DNA of 47,820 nucleotides. Source: JADJPL01 sp964607915 (GTDB taxonomy: Bacteria; Bacteroidota; Bacteroidia; Chitinophagales; Saprospiraceae). A model generated the notes under the pieces. The model saw only the letters and a program-made list of their open reading frames with translations. It was not told where the DNA came from and did no database searches. The stretch is from NCBI GenBank assembly GCA_964607915.1, contig CAZSMU010000012.1:1-47820 (forward strand). The letters run 5' to 3'. Below, piece after piece: positions 7,782 to 15,854 of this stretch. Each line of letters starts with the position of its first letter. Position 1 is the stretch's first letter. Both the position numbers and the translations under genes were made by a program.

Positions 7782-8180
7782 ATGAGTTTTCCAAAAAAAG
7801 GATCCAGGCTGTACAGCGCACTCAAGTTCAAATGCCCCAGGTGCAACGAAGGGGACTTATTCGACACCCCCACCTTCTCCTTCAAAAAGCCCTTTTCTAT
7901 GCCGGAACAGTGCCCTCACTGCAAGCAATTGTACAGCCCGGAGCCTGGCTTTTACTACGGGGCGATGTTCGTGTCCTATATCATCACAGGGTGGTTCTCC
8001 ATCGGTTTCGTCTTGTTTTTTCACTGGGTGTTGGAATGGAGCATGAGTGCATCGTTTGGGTTGCTCATCCTGGTGCTGAGCGTGCTGTTCGTATTTGTGT
8101 TCCGGTTCTCGCGTGCAGTCTGGATTGCCCTTATGATCAAATACGACCCTCCCTCCCCTCCGGAAAAAAAGGCCCCCTAA
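7782..8180 (+). CDS. DUF983 family zinc-ribbon membrane protein
   Basis: A 132-residue protein of the DUF983 family. The N-terminal half carries two CxxC pairs (KCPRCNEG and QCPHCKQL), a zinc ribbon. The second half has two transmembrane helices (SYIITGWFSIGFVLFFHWVLE and FGLLILVLSVLFVFVFRFSRAVWIALM, each described only in part). The linking PEPGFYYGAMFVSY segment is the most recognisable family motif. Function is unknown. The open frame extends upstream to 7710, but that extra part translates the repeat element, so the ATG at 7782 is chosen. TATATTTG at 7650-7657 could be its minus-7 element, with an imperfect minus-33 (TTTA) 19 nt earlier. Confidence 0.88.
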   Translation: MSFPKKGSRLYSALKFKCPRCNEGDLFDTPTFSFKKPFSMPEQCPHCKQLYSPEPGFYYGAMFVSYIITGWFSIGFVLFFHWVLEWSMSASFGLLILVLSVLFVFVFRFSRAVWIALMIKYDPPSPPEKKAP

Positions 8181-8222
8181 TCCCCTACTCCTGCTTTTAC
8201 CTACCTACTTTATCCGGCAGCT

Positions 8223-8864
8223 ATGGATTTGAATATATTGCAGGCCTTATATGCCAAATTCCCGCAAATCGCGGAAAAGCCCCTGCAGGAAGAAATCGCC
8301 CGCATCGGCAAAATCATGCACTTCCGCGCAGGGCAAACCATCATGGACGCCGGCGACTACGTGCGGATTATCCCGCTGGTACTGGAGGGCGTGATCAAGG
8401 TCGTACGGGAAGATGAATCGGGCAACGAGCTCTTCCTTTATTATCTACAACCGGGCGAAACCTGCTCTATGTCTTTTACCTGCTGCCTGGCACACAAGAA
8501 AAGTGAAATCAGGGCCAGTGCAGAAGAGGACTGCATAGTAATCGCCATCCCGGTGCGCTATGTGGACGAATGGATGACCCGGTACCAAAGCTGGAAAAAT
8601 TACGTGATGCGAACCTACGACCAACGCATGATGGAGTTGATCCACACCATAGATAATATTGCATTCAAGCGCATGGACGAGCGACTGCTGGACCTGCTCA
8701 AGAAAAAAGCCGAGGCGGTCGGCTCGCGTACCATTCTGGTCACCCACCAGGAAATCGCCTACGACCTCAATGCGTCCCGGGAAGCTGTCTCGCGCCTGTT
8801 GAAGCAGCTCGAAAACGAAGGAACCGTACGGCTGGGCAGAAATAAAATCGAACTGACCAAATAA
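8223..8864 (+). CDS. Crp/Fnr family transcriptional regulator
   Basis: A 213-residue regulator with an N-terminal cyclic-nucleotide-binding-type beta roll (about 25-130) and a C-terminal winged helix. The beta-roll contains AGQTIMDAGDY and LYYLQPGETCSMSFTCCL. It lacks the phosphate-binding RTA-type cassette of true CRP and the N-terminal Cys set of FNR, so cAMP or an iron-sulphur cluster as ligand is not supported. The HTH is clear in VTHQEIAYDLNASREAVSRLLKQLE. The Cys pair in the roll (FTCCLAHK) may be relevant to redox sensing (inference). It ends 7 nt before rluF, so the two may be co-transcribed. Confidence 0.92.
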   Translation: MDLNILQALYAKFPQIAEKPLQEEIARIGKIMHFRAGQTIMDAGDYVRIIPLVLEGVIKVVREDESGNELFLYYLQPGETCSMSFTCCLAHKKSEIRASAEEDCIVIAIPVRYVDEWMTRYQSWKNYVMRTYDQRMMELIHTIDNIAFKRMDERLLDLLKKKAEAVGSRTILVTHQEIAYDLNASREAVSRLLKQLENEGTVRLGRNKIELTK

Positions 8865-8871
8865 CTCCTCT

Positions 8872-9618
8872 ATGGAACCGGGCAACGAGGATTCTATCAG
8901 CCTAAATAAATACATCAGCAGTACCGGCTTATGCTCCCGGCGGGAGGCTGATGAACTTATCCGCCAGGGGCGCGCCTCCATCAATGGTGCAGTGGCCGTC
9001 AATGGCAACCGCGTCTTCCCAGGCGACGTCGTGACGCTAGACGGCAAGCCTCTGCGCGACCCCCGGGAACGACCTGTCTATATCGCGCTGAATAAACCCA
9101 CAGGCATTACTTGTACTACAGAACGGCATATAAAGGGCAATATCATTGACTTTGTAGGGCACCCACGGCGCATATTCCCGGTCGGACGGCTCGACAAAGA
9201 CTCCGAGGGGCTCATCTTGTTGACCAGCGACGGGGATATCGTCAACAAAATCCTGCGGGCCGGAAATCGCCACGAAAAAGAGTACCTCGTGACGGTAAAC
9301 AAGCCCATCACCCGCGATTTCTTACACCACATGCGCTCTGGCGTACCTGTCCTCGATACCGTGACCAAACCCTGCAAAGTCTTTAGCGCAGGCTCCAGGC
9401 AATTCCGCATCATTCTGGTCCAGGGCCTGAACCGGCAAATCCGCCGCATGTGCGCCTACCTGGGTTACGAAGTACAAGCGCTCCGGCGCACCCGCCTCAT
9501 GCACCTCACCCTCGAACACCTCCCCATCGGCCAGTGGCGCAACCTTTCTGCAGACGAAGTCAAAACTCTGTTTGCCCTCATCGAGGGCTCCAGCAAAACG
9601 GAAGAAGCCTCGAAATAG
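8872..9618 (+). CDS. rluF: 23S rRNA pseudouridine synthase RluF-like
   Basis: A 248-residue RsuA/RluB/RluF-family enzyme that isomerises a uridine in 23S rRNA. An N-terminal S4 RNA-binding domain (SLNKYISSTGLCSRREADEL, about 10-60) is followed by the synthase domain: YIALNKPTGITCTT, then GRLDKDSEGL with the catalytic Asp at residue 108, then QGLNRQIRRMC. The GNIIDFVGHPRRIFP and GDIVNKILRAGN stretches are closest to RluF (U2604). The C-terminus extends about 15 residues past the last family motif in a Lys/Glu/Ser tail. It follows the Crp/Fnr gene closely, and the AT-rich DnaA-box region begins about 90 nt downstream. Confidence 0.92.
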   Translation: MEPGNEDSISLNKYISSTGLCSRREADELIRQGRASINGAVAVNGNRVFPGDVVTLDGKPLRDPRERPVYIALNKPTGITCTTERHIKGNIIDFVGHPRRIFPVGRLDKDSEGLILLTSDGDIVNKILRAGNRHEKEYLVTVNKPITRDFLHHMRSGVPVLDTVTKPCKVFSAGSRQFRIILVQGLNRQIRRMCAYLGYEVQALRRTRLMHLTLEHLPIGQWRNLSADEVKTLFALIEGSSKTEEASK

Positions 9619-9710
9619 GCAAGTCCCCCCCCGCTGTACTACCTAATACTCCCTCCGACAACCCTCCCTACCATGCCTGTAACACACAGAACGAGTGTTT
9701 TTTAAATTAG

Positions 9711-9895
9711 TTATTCACATTTTATTGTGGATAACTAATACACTTATCCACAAGTTATTAACACTCATAAAAGATGTAAAAACAAAGCACATATTCTCAC
9801 ATAAAAAAATAAAAAACTGATAAACAGTGTATTATAATTTATTATATCAATTTTTGGAAACCCTAAAATTTTATTTATCCACAATTTGTGGAAAA
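9711..9895. other. Candidate oriC or DnaA-controlled region: DnaA-box cluster with AT-rich block
   Basis: Within 185 nt there are three perfect DnaA boxes (TTATCCACA): 9726-9734 on minus, 9744-9752 on plus and 9875-9883 on plus. Three near-boxes accompany them: TTATTCACA at 9711-9719, TTATTAACA at 9755-9763 and TTTTCCACA on minus at 9887-9895. Between the box groups lies about 110 nt of very AT-rich sequence (roughly 9765-9875), a possible unwinding element. The arrangement fits a bacterial replication origin. The alternative is DnaA control of the nrdJ promoter, since ribonucleotide reductase genes are known DnaA targets in other bacteria. No dnaA, dnaN or parAB gene is nearby. No other feature was found in 9619-9987. 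Confidence 0.55.
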
Positions 9896-9987
9896 GTTAA
9901 AAGTTAAAAATTTGCGGATTCCCATATAAGCGGATACCTTTCGGTCGTTTAAAAAAAATAAGATTTATCCCTCAACCATCTATCGCT

Positions 9988-12567
9988 ATGAGTACTACAT
10001 TGACCGCTCCAAAGCAAGCAAAGAACGGAGTGACGACCTACACCCAAGAAGAAGCATTCAAAACCGCCACGGAGTATTTCAACGGGGATGAACTCGCCGC
10101 CAACGTATGGGTCAACAAATATGCCCTGAAAGATTCTTTCGGAAACATCTACGAACGTTCTCCGGACGACATGCACCGACGCATCGCCCGGGAAGTGGCC
10201 CGCATCGAGGCAAAGTACCCCAACCCGCTGAGTGAAGAACAGGCGTACGAACTCCTGCGCGACTTCCGCTACATCATCCCGCAGGGCAGCCCCATGGCCG
10301 GTATAGGAAACCACTACCAGATTTCCTCCCTCTCCAACTGCTTCGTCATCGGCAATAACGCCGATTCTTACGGCGGCATCATCCGCACCGATGAGGAACA
10401 GGTACAACTGATGAAGCGCCGGGGGGGTGTAGGCCACGACTTGTCGCATATCCGCCCCAAGGGAACGCCCGTTATGAACTCGGCGCTCTCCTCTACTGGT
10501 ATCGTTCCTTTCATGGAGCGCTATTCCAACTCTACCCGCGAAGTAGCCCAGGACGGACGGCGCGGTGCGCTCATGCTGACTATCTCCATCAAACATCCCG
10601 ACGCAGAGTCCTTTATAGACGCTAAACTGGAGCAGGGAAAAGTAACGGGTGCCAACGTCTCCGTGCGCATTGACGACGCCTTCATGCAATCCGCCCTGAG
10701 TGGGAAACCCTACCGCCAGCAGTTCCCCGTGGACTCCGACAACCCCAGGATGGTCAAAGAAATGGATGCTTCCGCCCTCTGGAGCAAAATCATCTACAAC
10801 GCCTGGAAATCCGCTGAACCCGGAGTGCTGTTCTGGGATACCATCACGCGCGAGTCCGTGCCGGATTGCTATGCAGATCTCGGCTACCGCACTATCTCCA
10901 CCAACCCCTGTGGCGAAATCCCGCTGTGCCCCTACGACAGTTGCCGCCTCCTGGCTATCAACCTCTTCAGCTATGTGGATCGCCCCTTCACCCCGCAGGC
11001 TTCCTTCAACTTCAAGCGCTTCGCCCAGCACGTCCGCTACGCCCAACGCATCATGGACGATATCATTGATATGGAACTGGAAAAAATCGAGCGCATCATC
11101 GAAAAAATCGCAGATGACCCCGAAGCTACCAGCATCAAAAGCGTCGAACTGGAACTCTGGCAAAAAGTGCGCCAGGCTTGCATCAATGGCCGCCGCACCG
11201 GCGTAGGCATCACTGCCGAAGGCGATATGCTCGCCGCCCTCGGCCTGCGGTACGGAAGCGATGAAGCCATCCAGCATGCCGTGGAAGTCCATAAATCCCT
11301 GGCCATAAATGCATATCGCTCCTCCGTGGAAATGGCCCGCGAACGGGGTGCATTTCCCATCTTCGACCCGAAACGGGAAAAAGAAAACCCCTTCATCAAT
11401 CGCCTGCGCGATGCCGATCCGGAACTGTACGAGGATATGGTCCGCTATGGCCGTCGCAACATCGCCCTGCTCACCATCGCACCAACCGGTACTACCAGCC
11501 TCATGTCCCAAACGACCTCCGGGATAGAACCGGTATTCATGATCAGCTACAAGCGCCGCCGGAAAGTGAACCCGAACGACAAAGACGCGCAGGTCTCTTT
11601 CATTGACGAAGTCGGCGACCACTGGGAAGAATACCACGTCTTCCACCACAAGTTCATAGACTGGCTGCGAGCCAATAACTACAACGTGGATGAAGTGACC
11701 AAGCTGCCCTCTGAAGCGCTGCAACCTATCGTAGAGCGCTCCCCCTACTACAAAAGTACGGCCAACGACGTGGACTGGGTGCAAAAAGTAAAAATGCAGG
11801 GGGCCATCCAAAAATGGGTGGACCACTCCATCAGCGTCACCGTAAACGTACCCCAGGACACCACCGTGGACATGGTCAAGAAAATATACCAAACCGCCTG
11901 GGAAGAGGGATGCAAAGGTTGTACCATCTACCGCGACGGCTCCCGCTCCGGCGTATTGGTGGCAGATGACTCCTCCCGGAAAAAAACCAAGCCGGAACAA
12001 AATGGCCAGTTCAAGGAAACCGGTGCCCCGACACGCCCCGAACGGCTCGACGCCAAAATCGTACGCTTCATGAATGCCGACAAACCCTGGATTGCCGTCC
12101 TCGGCATCTACCAGGGCAAGCCATACGAAATATTCACCGGAGCAGCCGTAGACACTTTCCGCCTCCCCGAATACGTGGAATCCGGATGGGTCATCAAAAC
12201 CAAAGACGAACACAACCAGAACCGATACGATTTTCAGTTTATGGACCGCGACGGCTACCGGGTCACCATCGAAGGCCTGTCCCGCTCGTTCAACAAAGAA
12301 TACTGGAACTACGCCAAGCTCATCTCCGGCGTACTCCGCCACGGTATGCCCCTACAGCACGCCGTCGAGTTAGTGGATGGCCTCAATGCCGAACAGGACT
12401 ATATCAACAACTGGAAAAACGGGGTGGTACGGGCACTCAAGCTCTTCGTACCCGACGGCACAAGGGCGGTCAAGTCTTCCTGCCCGGAATGCAAAGACCC
12501 GGAAGGTCTGATTTTCAAAGAGGGATGCCTGATTTGCAAAAGTTGTGGCTACTCCAAGTGCAGTTGA
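9988..12567 (+). CDS. nrdJ: Adenosylcobalamin-dependent (class II) ribonucleotide reductase
   Basis: An 859-residue class II reductase that makes deoxyribonucleotides using B12 instead of a tyrosyl radical or oxygen. Recognisable parts are SSLSNCFVI (N-terminal redox Cys region), RRGGVGHDLSHIRP, the active-site loop TNPCGEIPLCPYDSC with the thiyl-radical Cys at about residue 308, and IAPTGTTSLMSQTTSGIEP. Then come WVDHSISVTVNVP and EGCKGCTIYRDGSR. The extra C-terminal domain ends in a zinc-ribbon-like CPEC...CKSCGYSKC, which in class II enzymes carries the Cys pair that re-reduces the active site. The length is normal for the long NrdJ form. DnaA boxes lie upstream and a strong bidirectional terminator follows at 12593. 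With meaB it implies dependence on adenosylcobalamin. Confidence 0.97.
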   Translation: MSTTLTAPKQAKNGVTTYTQEEAFKTATEYFNGDELAANVWVNKYALKDSFGNIYERSPDDMHRRIAREVARIEAKYPNPLSEEQAYELLRDFRYIIPQGSPMAGIGNHYQISSLSNCFVIGNNADSYGGIIRTDEEQVQLMKRRGGVGHDLSHIRPKGTPVMNSALSSTGIVPFMERYSNSTREVAQDGRRGALMLTISIKHPDAESFIDAKLEQGKVTGANVSVRIDDAFMQSALSGKPYRQQFPVDSDNPRMVKEMDASALWSKIIYNAWKSAEPGVLFWDTITRESVPDCYADLGYRTISTNPCGEIPLCPYDSCRLLAINLFSYVDRPFTPQASFNFKRFAQHVRYAQRIMDDIIDMELEKIERIIEKIADDPEATSIKSVELELWQKVRQACINGRRTGVGITAEGDMLAALGLRYGSDEAIQHAVEVHKSLAINAYRSSVEMARERGAFPIFDPKREKENPFINRLRDADPELYEDMVRYGRRNIALLTIAPTGTTSLMSQTTSGIEPVFMISYKRRRKVNPNDKDAQVSFIDEVGDHWEEYHVFHHKFIDWLRANNYNVDEVTKLPSEALQPIVERSPYYKSTANDVDWVQKVKMQGAIQKWVDHSISVTVNVPQDTTVDMVKKIYQTAWEEGCKGCTIYRDGSRSGVLVADDSSRKKTKPEQNGQFKETGAPTRPERLDAKIVRFMNADKPWIAVLGIYQGKPYEIFTGAAVDTFRLPEYVESGWVIKTKDEHNQNRYDFQFMDRDGYRVTIEGLSRSFNKEYWNYAKLISGVLRHGMPLQHAVELVDGLNAEQDYINNWKNGVVRALKLFVPDGTRAVKSSCPECKDPEGLIFKEGCLICKSCGYSKCS

Positions 12568-12592
12568 TGCCAGCCTCCTGCCACCCGTCTTA

Positions 12593-12629
12593 TGAAGAAG
12601 CCGCGCCCAATTAGGGTGCGGCTTCTTCA
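12593..12629. terminator. Bidirectional rho-independent terminator between nrdJ and the EF-G2 gene
   Basis: TGAAGAAGCCGCGCCC (12593-12608) pairs with GGGTGCGGCTTCTTCA (12614-12629) over 16 bp with one mismatch and a 5-nt loop AATTA. A T-rich run follows on the plus strand, and the region also serves the convergent minus-strand gene that ends at 12636. Confidence 0.88.
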
Positions 12630-12635
12630 TTTATT

Positions 12636-14759
12636 TTATTCCTCGTGCTCATCGTGGTGCGCATCGATGAGTTTCTGCTGGATATCCGGTGGCACAGGAT
12701 TGAATTCTGCAAATTCCTGGTGAAATTTGGCGCGTCCTTGCGAAACCGAGCGCAGCGTACTGGAATAGAGGTACAACTCCGCCAGGGGTGCTTTCGCCAT
12801 TATCTTCTGATAGTGGCCTTCCGAATCCATCCCCATGATCATGGCGCGCCGGGTTTGCAGGTCGCCCATGATATCGCCTGTCGCCTCATCGGGGCAAAGA
12901 ATTTCGAGGGAGTAGATAGGCTCCAGGATCTGTGGGGCTGCCTCCCGGAACGCCGTTTTGAACGCCTGGGAAGACGCCATCGTAAAGGCGTTGTCGTTGG
13001 AGTCCACCGGGTGCATCTTCCCGTCGTACACCGATACCCGGATGTCCTGGCAATACGAGCCGGTCAGAGGGCCTTCCTCCATTTTTTGCAGGATGCCCTT
13101 TTTGATGGCATTGGAAAACTTGCTGTCTATCGAGCCCCCTACGACACACCAAAAATACGCCAGCTTACCCCCCCAGGGCAGGTCTTCCACCTCCCGGTGC
13201 CGCACCGTCAACCCCGTGGGATCGGGCATGCCCTCGTGATAGGGTTCAATGCGCATGTGCACCTCAGCAAACTGCCCGGCACCGCCCGTCTGTTTCTTGT
13301 GCCGGTACTGCGTATTGGCATCCCGGGTGATGGTCTCGCGATATACAATGCGGGGTCTTCCGAATTCCATGTTCAGGCCGTGCAGGACTTCCAGGCGATG
13401 CCGTATCAGGTCCAGGTGCAACTGCCCCTGTCCATGCAGAAGGATTTGCCTGGATGCAGCCGACTGTTCCACCACTACCGTGGGGTCTTCTTCACCAATC
13501 GTATGGAGCGCCTTCATCAGTTTCTCCATATCGGCCTTGTTCTGTTGTTCAATGGCTACGGTCACCCGCGGTTCTGGGAATTCGATGGGCAGCAGGGTCC
13601 GATCGGTCCCTTTGGCGTTGAGCGTATTATTGGTATGGGCATTTTTCAGTTTGACGGTCACCCCTAAGTCGCCTGCTTGCAGTTCGTCCACCTGTATGCG
13701 GTCCTTGCCGTTGGAGATGAACAACTGTCCAAACCGCTCCGGATTACGGGTAGTGGAATTGATTAATTCGTCGCCGGCACGCAGCACACCGCTATATACC
13801 TTAAAATAGGATACAAGCCCTACCCGGGGTTCAGAAATGGTTTTGAAAATAAATACCGAGGTGGCGTCCTTGCTGTTGCAAGCCAGTTCACCACCTCCCT
13901 GTAGGCGGGCAGGACGGCGGTCCAGCGGCGTCGGGCAAACGTCGTTGATGAACCCCATGATGCGTCCACTACCCATGTTTTTAGCCGCAGAACAGCAGAA
14001 CACCGGAAATATCTGGTGATGCGCAATGCCGAGCCGGAGCCCCTGTGCCAGTTCCTCTTCGCTCAGGGTGCCTTGCTCAAAATAGTGCTCCATCAACCCC
14101 TCGTCGTTCTCGGCAGCGGCCTCTACGATTGCATTATGCATCGCCAGGGCACGGGGCATCTCCGATTCGGGGATGGGCAACTTCGCAGGCTTGCCGCCCC
14201 CTGCCGGGAATACGTATAACGCCATCCGCAAGACATCCACGATTGAATCAAAAGCAGCACCTGTGTTCAAGGGGTACTGAAAAGGGAGCACATGGTTGCC
14301 AAAACGCTGTACCGCCTGTTCAAGCGTCGCGTCAAAGTCCGCTTTCTCATGGTCCATCTGGTTGATTACGAAAATGGCAGGAGCATGAAATGTATCTAAA
14401 TAGTCCCAGATCAACTCCGTACCAACCTCTACCCCACTCTTGGCATTGAGCATAATGACCCCTGTCGAACCTACTTTCATCGAAGAAATGACTTCCCCTA
14501 CAAAATCATCCAACCCGGGCGTATCCAGGATATTGATTTTGGAGTCTTTCCACTGCACATGCATCAACGTGCTGAATATGGAGCCGCCGCGTTCTTTTTC
14601 CAATTCTGTGTGGTCGGAAACAGTGTTGCCTTCCTCTACCGTACCGCGGCGGTTGATTTCCCCCGCCTCGAAGAGCATAGTCTCGGCAAATGTGGTCTTG
14701 CCCGAGCCTGAGTGCCCGAGCAGTACGACGTTTCTAATGTTTTTGGTTTCGAAGCTCAT
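12636..14759 (-). CDS. EF-G paralogue (EF-G2-like) with altered GTPase motifs
   Basis: A 707-residue translation factor with the full EF-G domain order: G domain, a domain II beginning near SVFIFKTISEPRVG, domain III (EDPTVVVEQS), domain IV (YRHKKQTGGAGQFAEV) and a C-terminal domain V with GDIMGDLQTRRAMIMGMD. The G domain is atypical. The P-loop is GHSGSGKT (residues 15-22), switch I reads RGGSI in place of RGITI, G3 reads DTPGLDDF so the catalytic His is Leu83, and G4 is NQMD in place of NKMD. These match EF-G2-type paralogues, one of which in Bacteroides is reported to act without GTP hydrolysis. The start at 14759 aligns with the family; an in-frame ATG at 14843 would add 28 residues with several cysteines and is less likely. 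It is not the main fusA. Confidence 0.9.
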   Translation of the reverse strand: MSFETKNIRNVVLLGHSGSGKTTFAETMLFEAGEINRRGTVEEGNTVSDHTELEKERGGSIFSTLMHVQWKDSKINILDTPGLDDFVGEVISSMKVGSTGVIMLNAKSGVEVGTELIWDYLDTFHAPAIFVINQMDHEKADFDATLEQAVQRFGNHVLPFQYPLNTGAAFDSIVDVLRMALYVFPAGGGKPAKLPIPESEMPRALAMHNAIVEAAAENDEGLMEHYFEQGTLSEEELAQGLRLGIAHHQIFPVFCCSAAKNMGSGRIMGFINDVCPTPLDRRPARLQGGGELACNSKDATSVFIFKTISEPRVGLVSYFKVYSGVLRAGDELINSTTRNPERFGQLFISNGKDRIQVDELQAGDLGVTVKLKNAHTNNTLNAKGTDRTLLPIEFPEPRVTVAIEQQNKADMEKLMKALHTIGEEDPTVVVEQSAASRQILLHGQGQLHLDLIRHRLEVLHGLNMEFGRPRIVYRETITRDANTQYRHKKQTGGAGQFAEVHMRIEPYHEGMPDPTGLTVRHREVEDLPWGGKLAYFWCVVGGSIDSKFSNAIKKGILQKMEEGPLTGSYCQDIRVSVYDGKMHPVDSNDNAFTMASSQAFKTAFREAAPQILEPIYSLEILCPDEATGDIMGDLQTRRAMIMGMDSEGHYQKIMAKAPLAELYLYSSTLRSVSQGRAKFHQEFAEFNPVPPDIQQKLIDAHHDEHEE

Positions 14760-14901
14760 ATCGCTATCCGTTTTACGGTGAACAAAAAACACTGGACAAC
14801 CGCACCCCACACAGGATACACAGCCCCCGACAAGGGGCTGCAACTTTTTGCGCAGGCTCTTTTATCCAATGCGTATAAAAGTGTTGGAATTTACTATTTT
14901 T

Positions 14902-14926
14902 CGGGTATTCTTCCAAAAAATACCCG
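14902..14926. repeat. Inverted repeat in the divergent EF-G2/aminotransferase region
   Basis: CGGGTATT (14902-14909) and AATACCCG (14919-14926) form an 8-bp perfect inverted repeat with a 9-nt spacer. It lies between two divergent genes (14760-15005), in AT-rich sequence. It could be an operator or a weak hairpin. A minus-7-like TATTTTTC just precedes it. No protein is known to bind it. Confidence 0.4.
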
Positions 14927-15005
14927 CCTTAAACCATCATTATTTTTTCAAACCCCTTTTATACCTAATTTTTTATCGTCGAATATCATTTTATCCATAC
15001 AAACA

Positions 15006-15854
15006 ATGACAATGATCACCTTTTCAATTATCAATAATCACCTGGTCAAAGCCGATGAAGCAGCGCTCAACGTCAGCGACCTATCCATCCTTCGGGGTTT
15101 CGCTATCTTCGATTATTTCCTGTTCCGACAGCGCCAGCCCCTGTTTTTAGAGGACTATCTCGACCGGTTTTACCGCTCGGCAAAGCTCATCCACATGGAA
15201 ATCCCGTATTCGAAGGAAGAGTTTGCCGCCCAGATCTTCCAGCTTATCGCCGCCAACGGGGAAGAAGAAGGCGGGATTCGGCTGCTGCTCACCGGCGGCT
15301 ATTCCCCGGACTCCTATACACCCACTGACCCCAATATCCTCATCCTGCAACATCCCCTGCCGGCCAATGCCTACCGCACCAACACCAGCATACGCCTCAT
15401 GACCTATCCCTACCTGCGCGACCTGCCGGAAGTCAAAACCACCAACTACGCCACCGGCATCCGGCTCATCCCGGAAATGAAGCGCCGGGGCGCCGACGAC
15501 CTGCTCTATCTCGACGGCGACTGGGTTAGGGAATCCGCCCGTTCCAATTTTTTCCTGGTATTTGACGACAACCGCGTCGTGACGGCCCGCGACAAAGTAC
15601 TCCTCGGGGTCACGCGCAAACAGATTCTACATCTGGCCGGATTGCGCTACCCGGTCGAGGAACGGGAAGTGCATATATCGGAAATCCGGCATGCCCGCGA
15701 GGCTTTTTTCACCAGCAGCATAAAGGGTGTCCTGCCCGTTACGCAAATTGATGATCAAATCATAGGAGATGGAAAAATTGGCCCGGTGGCTAGTCAGCTT
15801 CAACAGGATTTCCTGCAACATGTACAGAACTATATAGAACATGCAAAAAGATAA
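15006..15854 (+). CDS. PLP-dependent class IV aminotransferase (branched-chain/D-amino acid transaminase-like)
   Basis: A 282-residue fold-type IV aminotransferase. It has the N-terminal NVSDLSILRGFAIFDYF pattern, the catalytic PLP Lys144 in EVKTTNYATG and the phosphate-binding region VRESARSNFFLVFDDN. GVTRKQILHLAG and AREAFFTSSIKGVLPVTQID follow near the end. Members transaminate branched-chain or D-amino acids, or act as aminodeoxychorismate lyase. The substrate cannot be read here, as the region typical of BcaT (ESGTMN) is replaced by RESARSN. The start is ATG at 15006 or 15012. Its 3' end overlaps the amidohydrolase start by 14 nt, which indicates co-translation. Confidence 0.9.
   Translation: MTMITFSIINNHLVKADEAALNVSDLSILRGFAIFDYFLFRQRQPLFLEDYLDRFYRSAKLIHMEIPYSKEEFAAQIFQLIAANGEEEGGIRLLLTGGYSPDSYTPTDPNILILQHPLPANAYRTNTSIRLMTYPYLRDLPEVKTTNYATGIRLIPEMKRRGADDLLYLDGDWVRESARSNFFLVFDDNRVVTARDKVLLGVTRKQILHLAGLRYPVEEREVHISEIRHAREAFFTSSIKGVLPVTQIDDQIIGDGKIGPVASQLQQDFLQHVQNYIEHAKR

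Noticed and set aside
9681..9700. Possible NrdR box upstream of nrdJ (ACACAGAACGAGTGT)
   Set aside because: The ends resemble the NrdR palindrome, but the centre and spacing do not fit, and there is no second box.
9949..12342. A 797-codon open frame on the minus strand, opposite nrdJ
   Set aside because: It is the shadow of the codon bias of nrdJ: its translation has no family resemblance and runs exactly antisense to a clear enzyme gene.
14760..14843. N-terminal extension of the EF-G2 gene to the upstream ATG
   Set aside because: It would add a Cys-rich stretch unlike any EF-G and would overlap the divergent control region.
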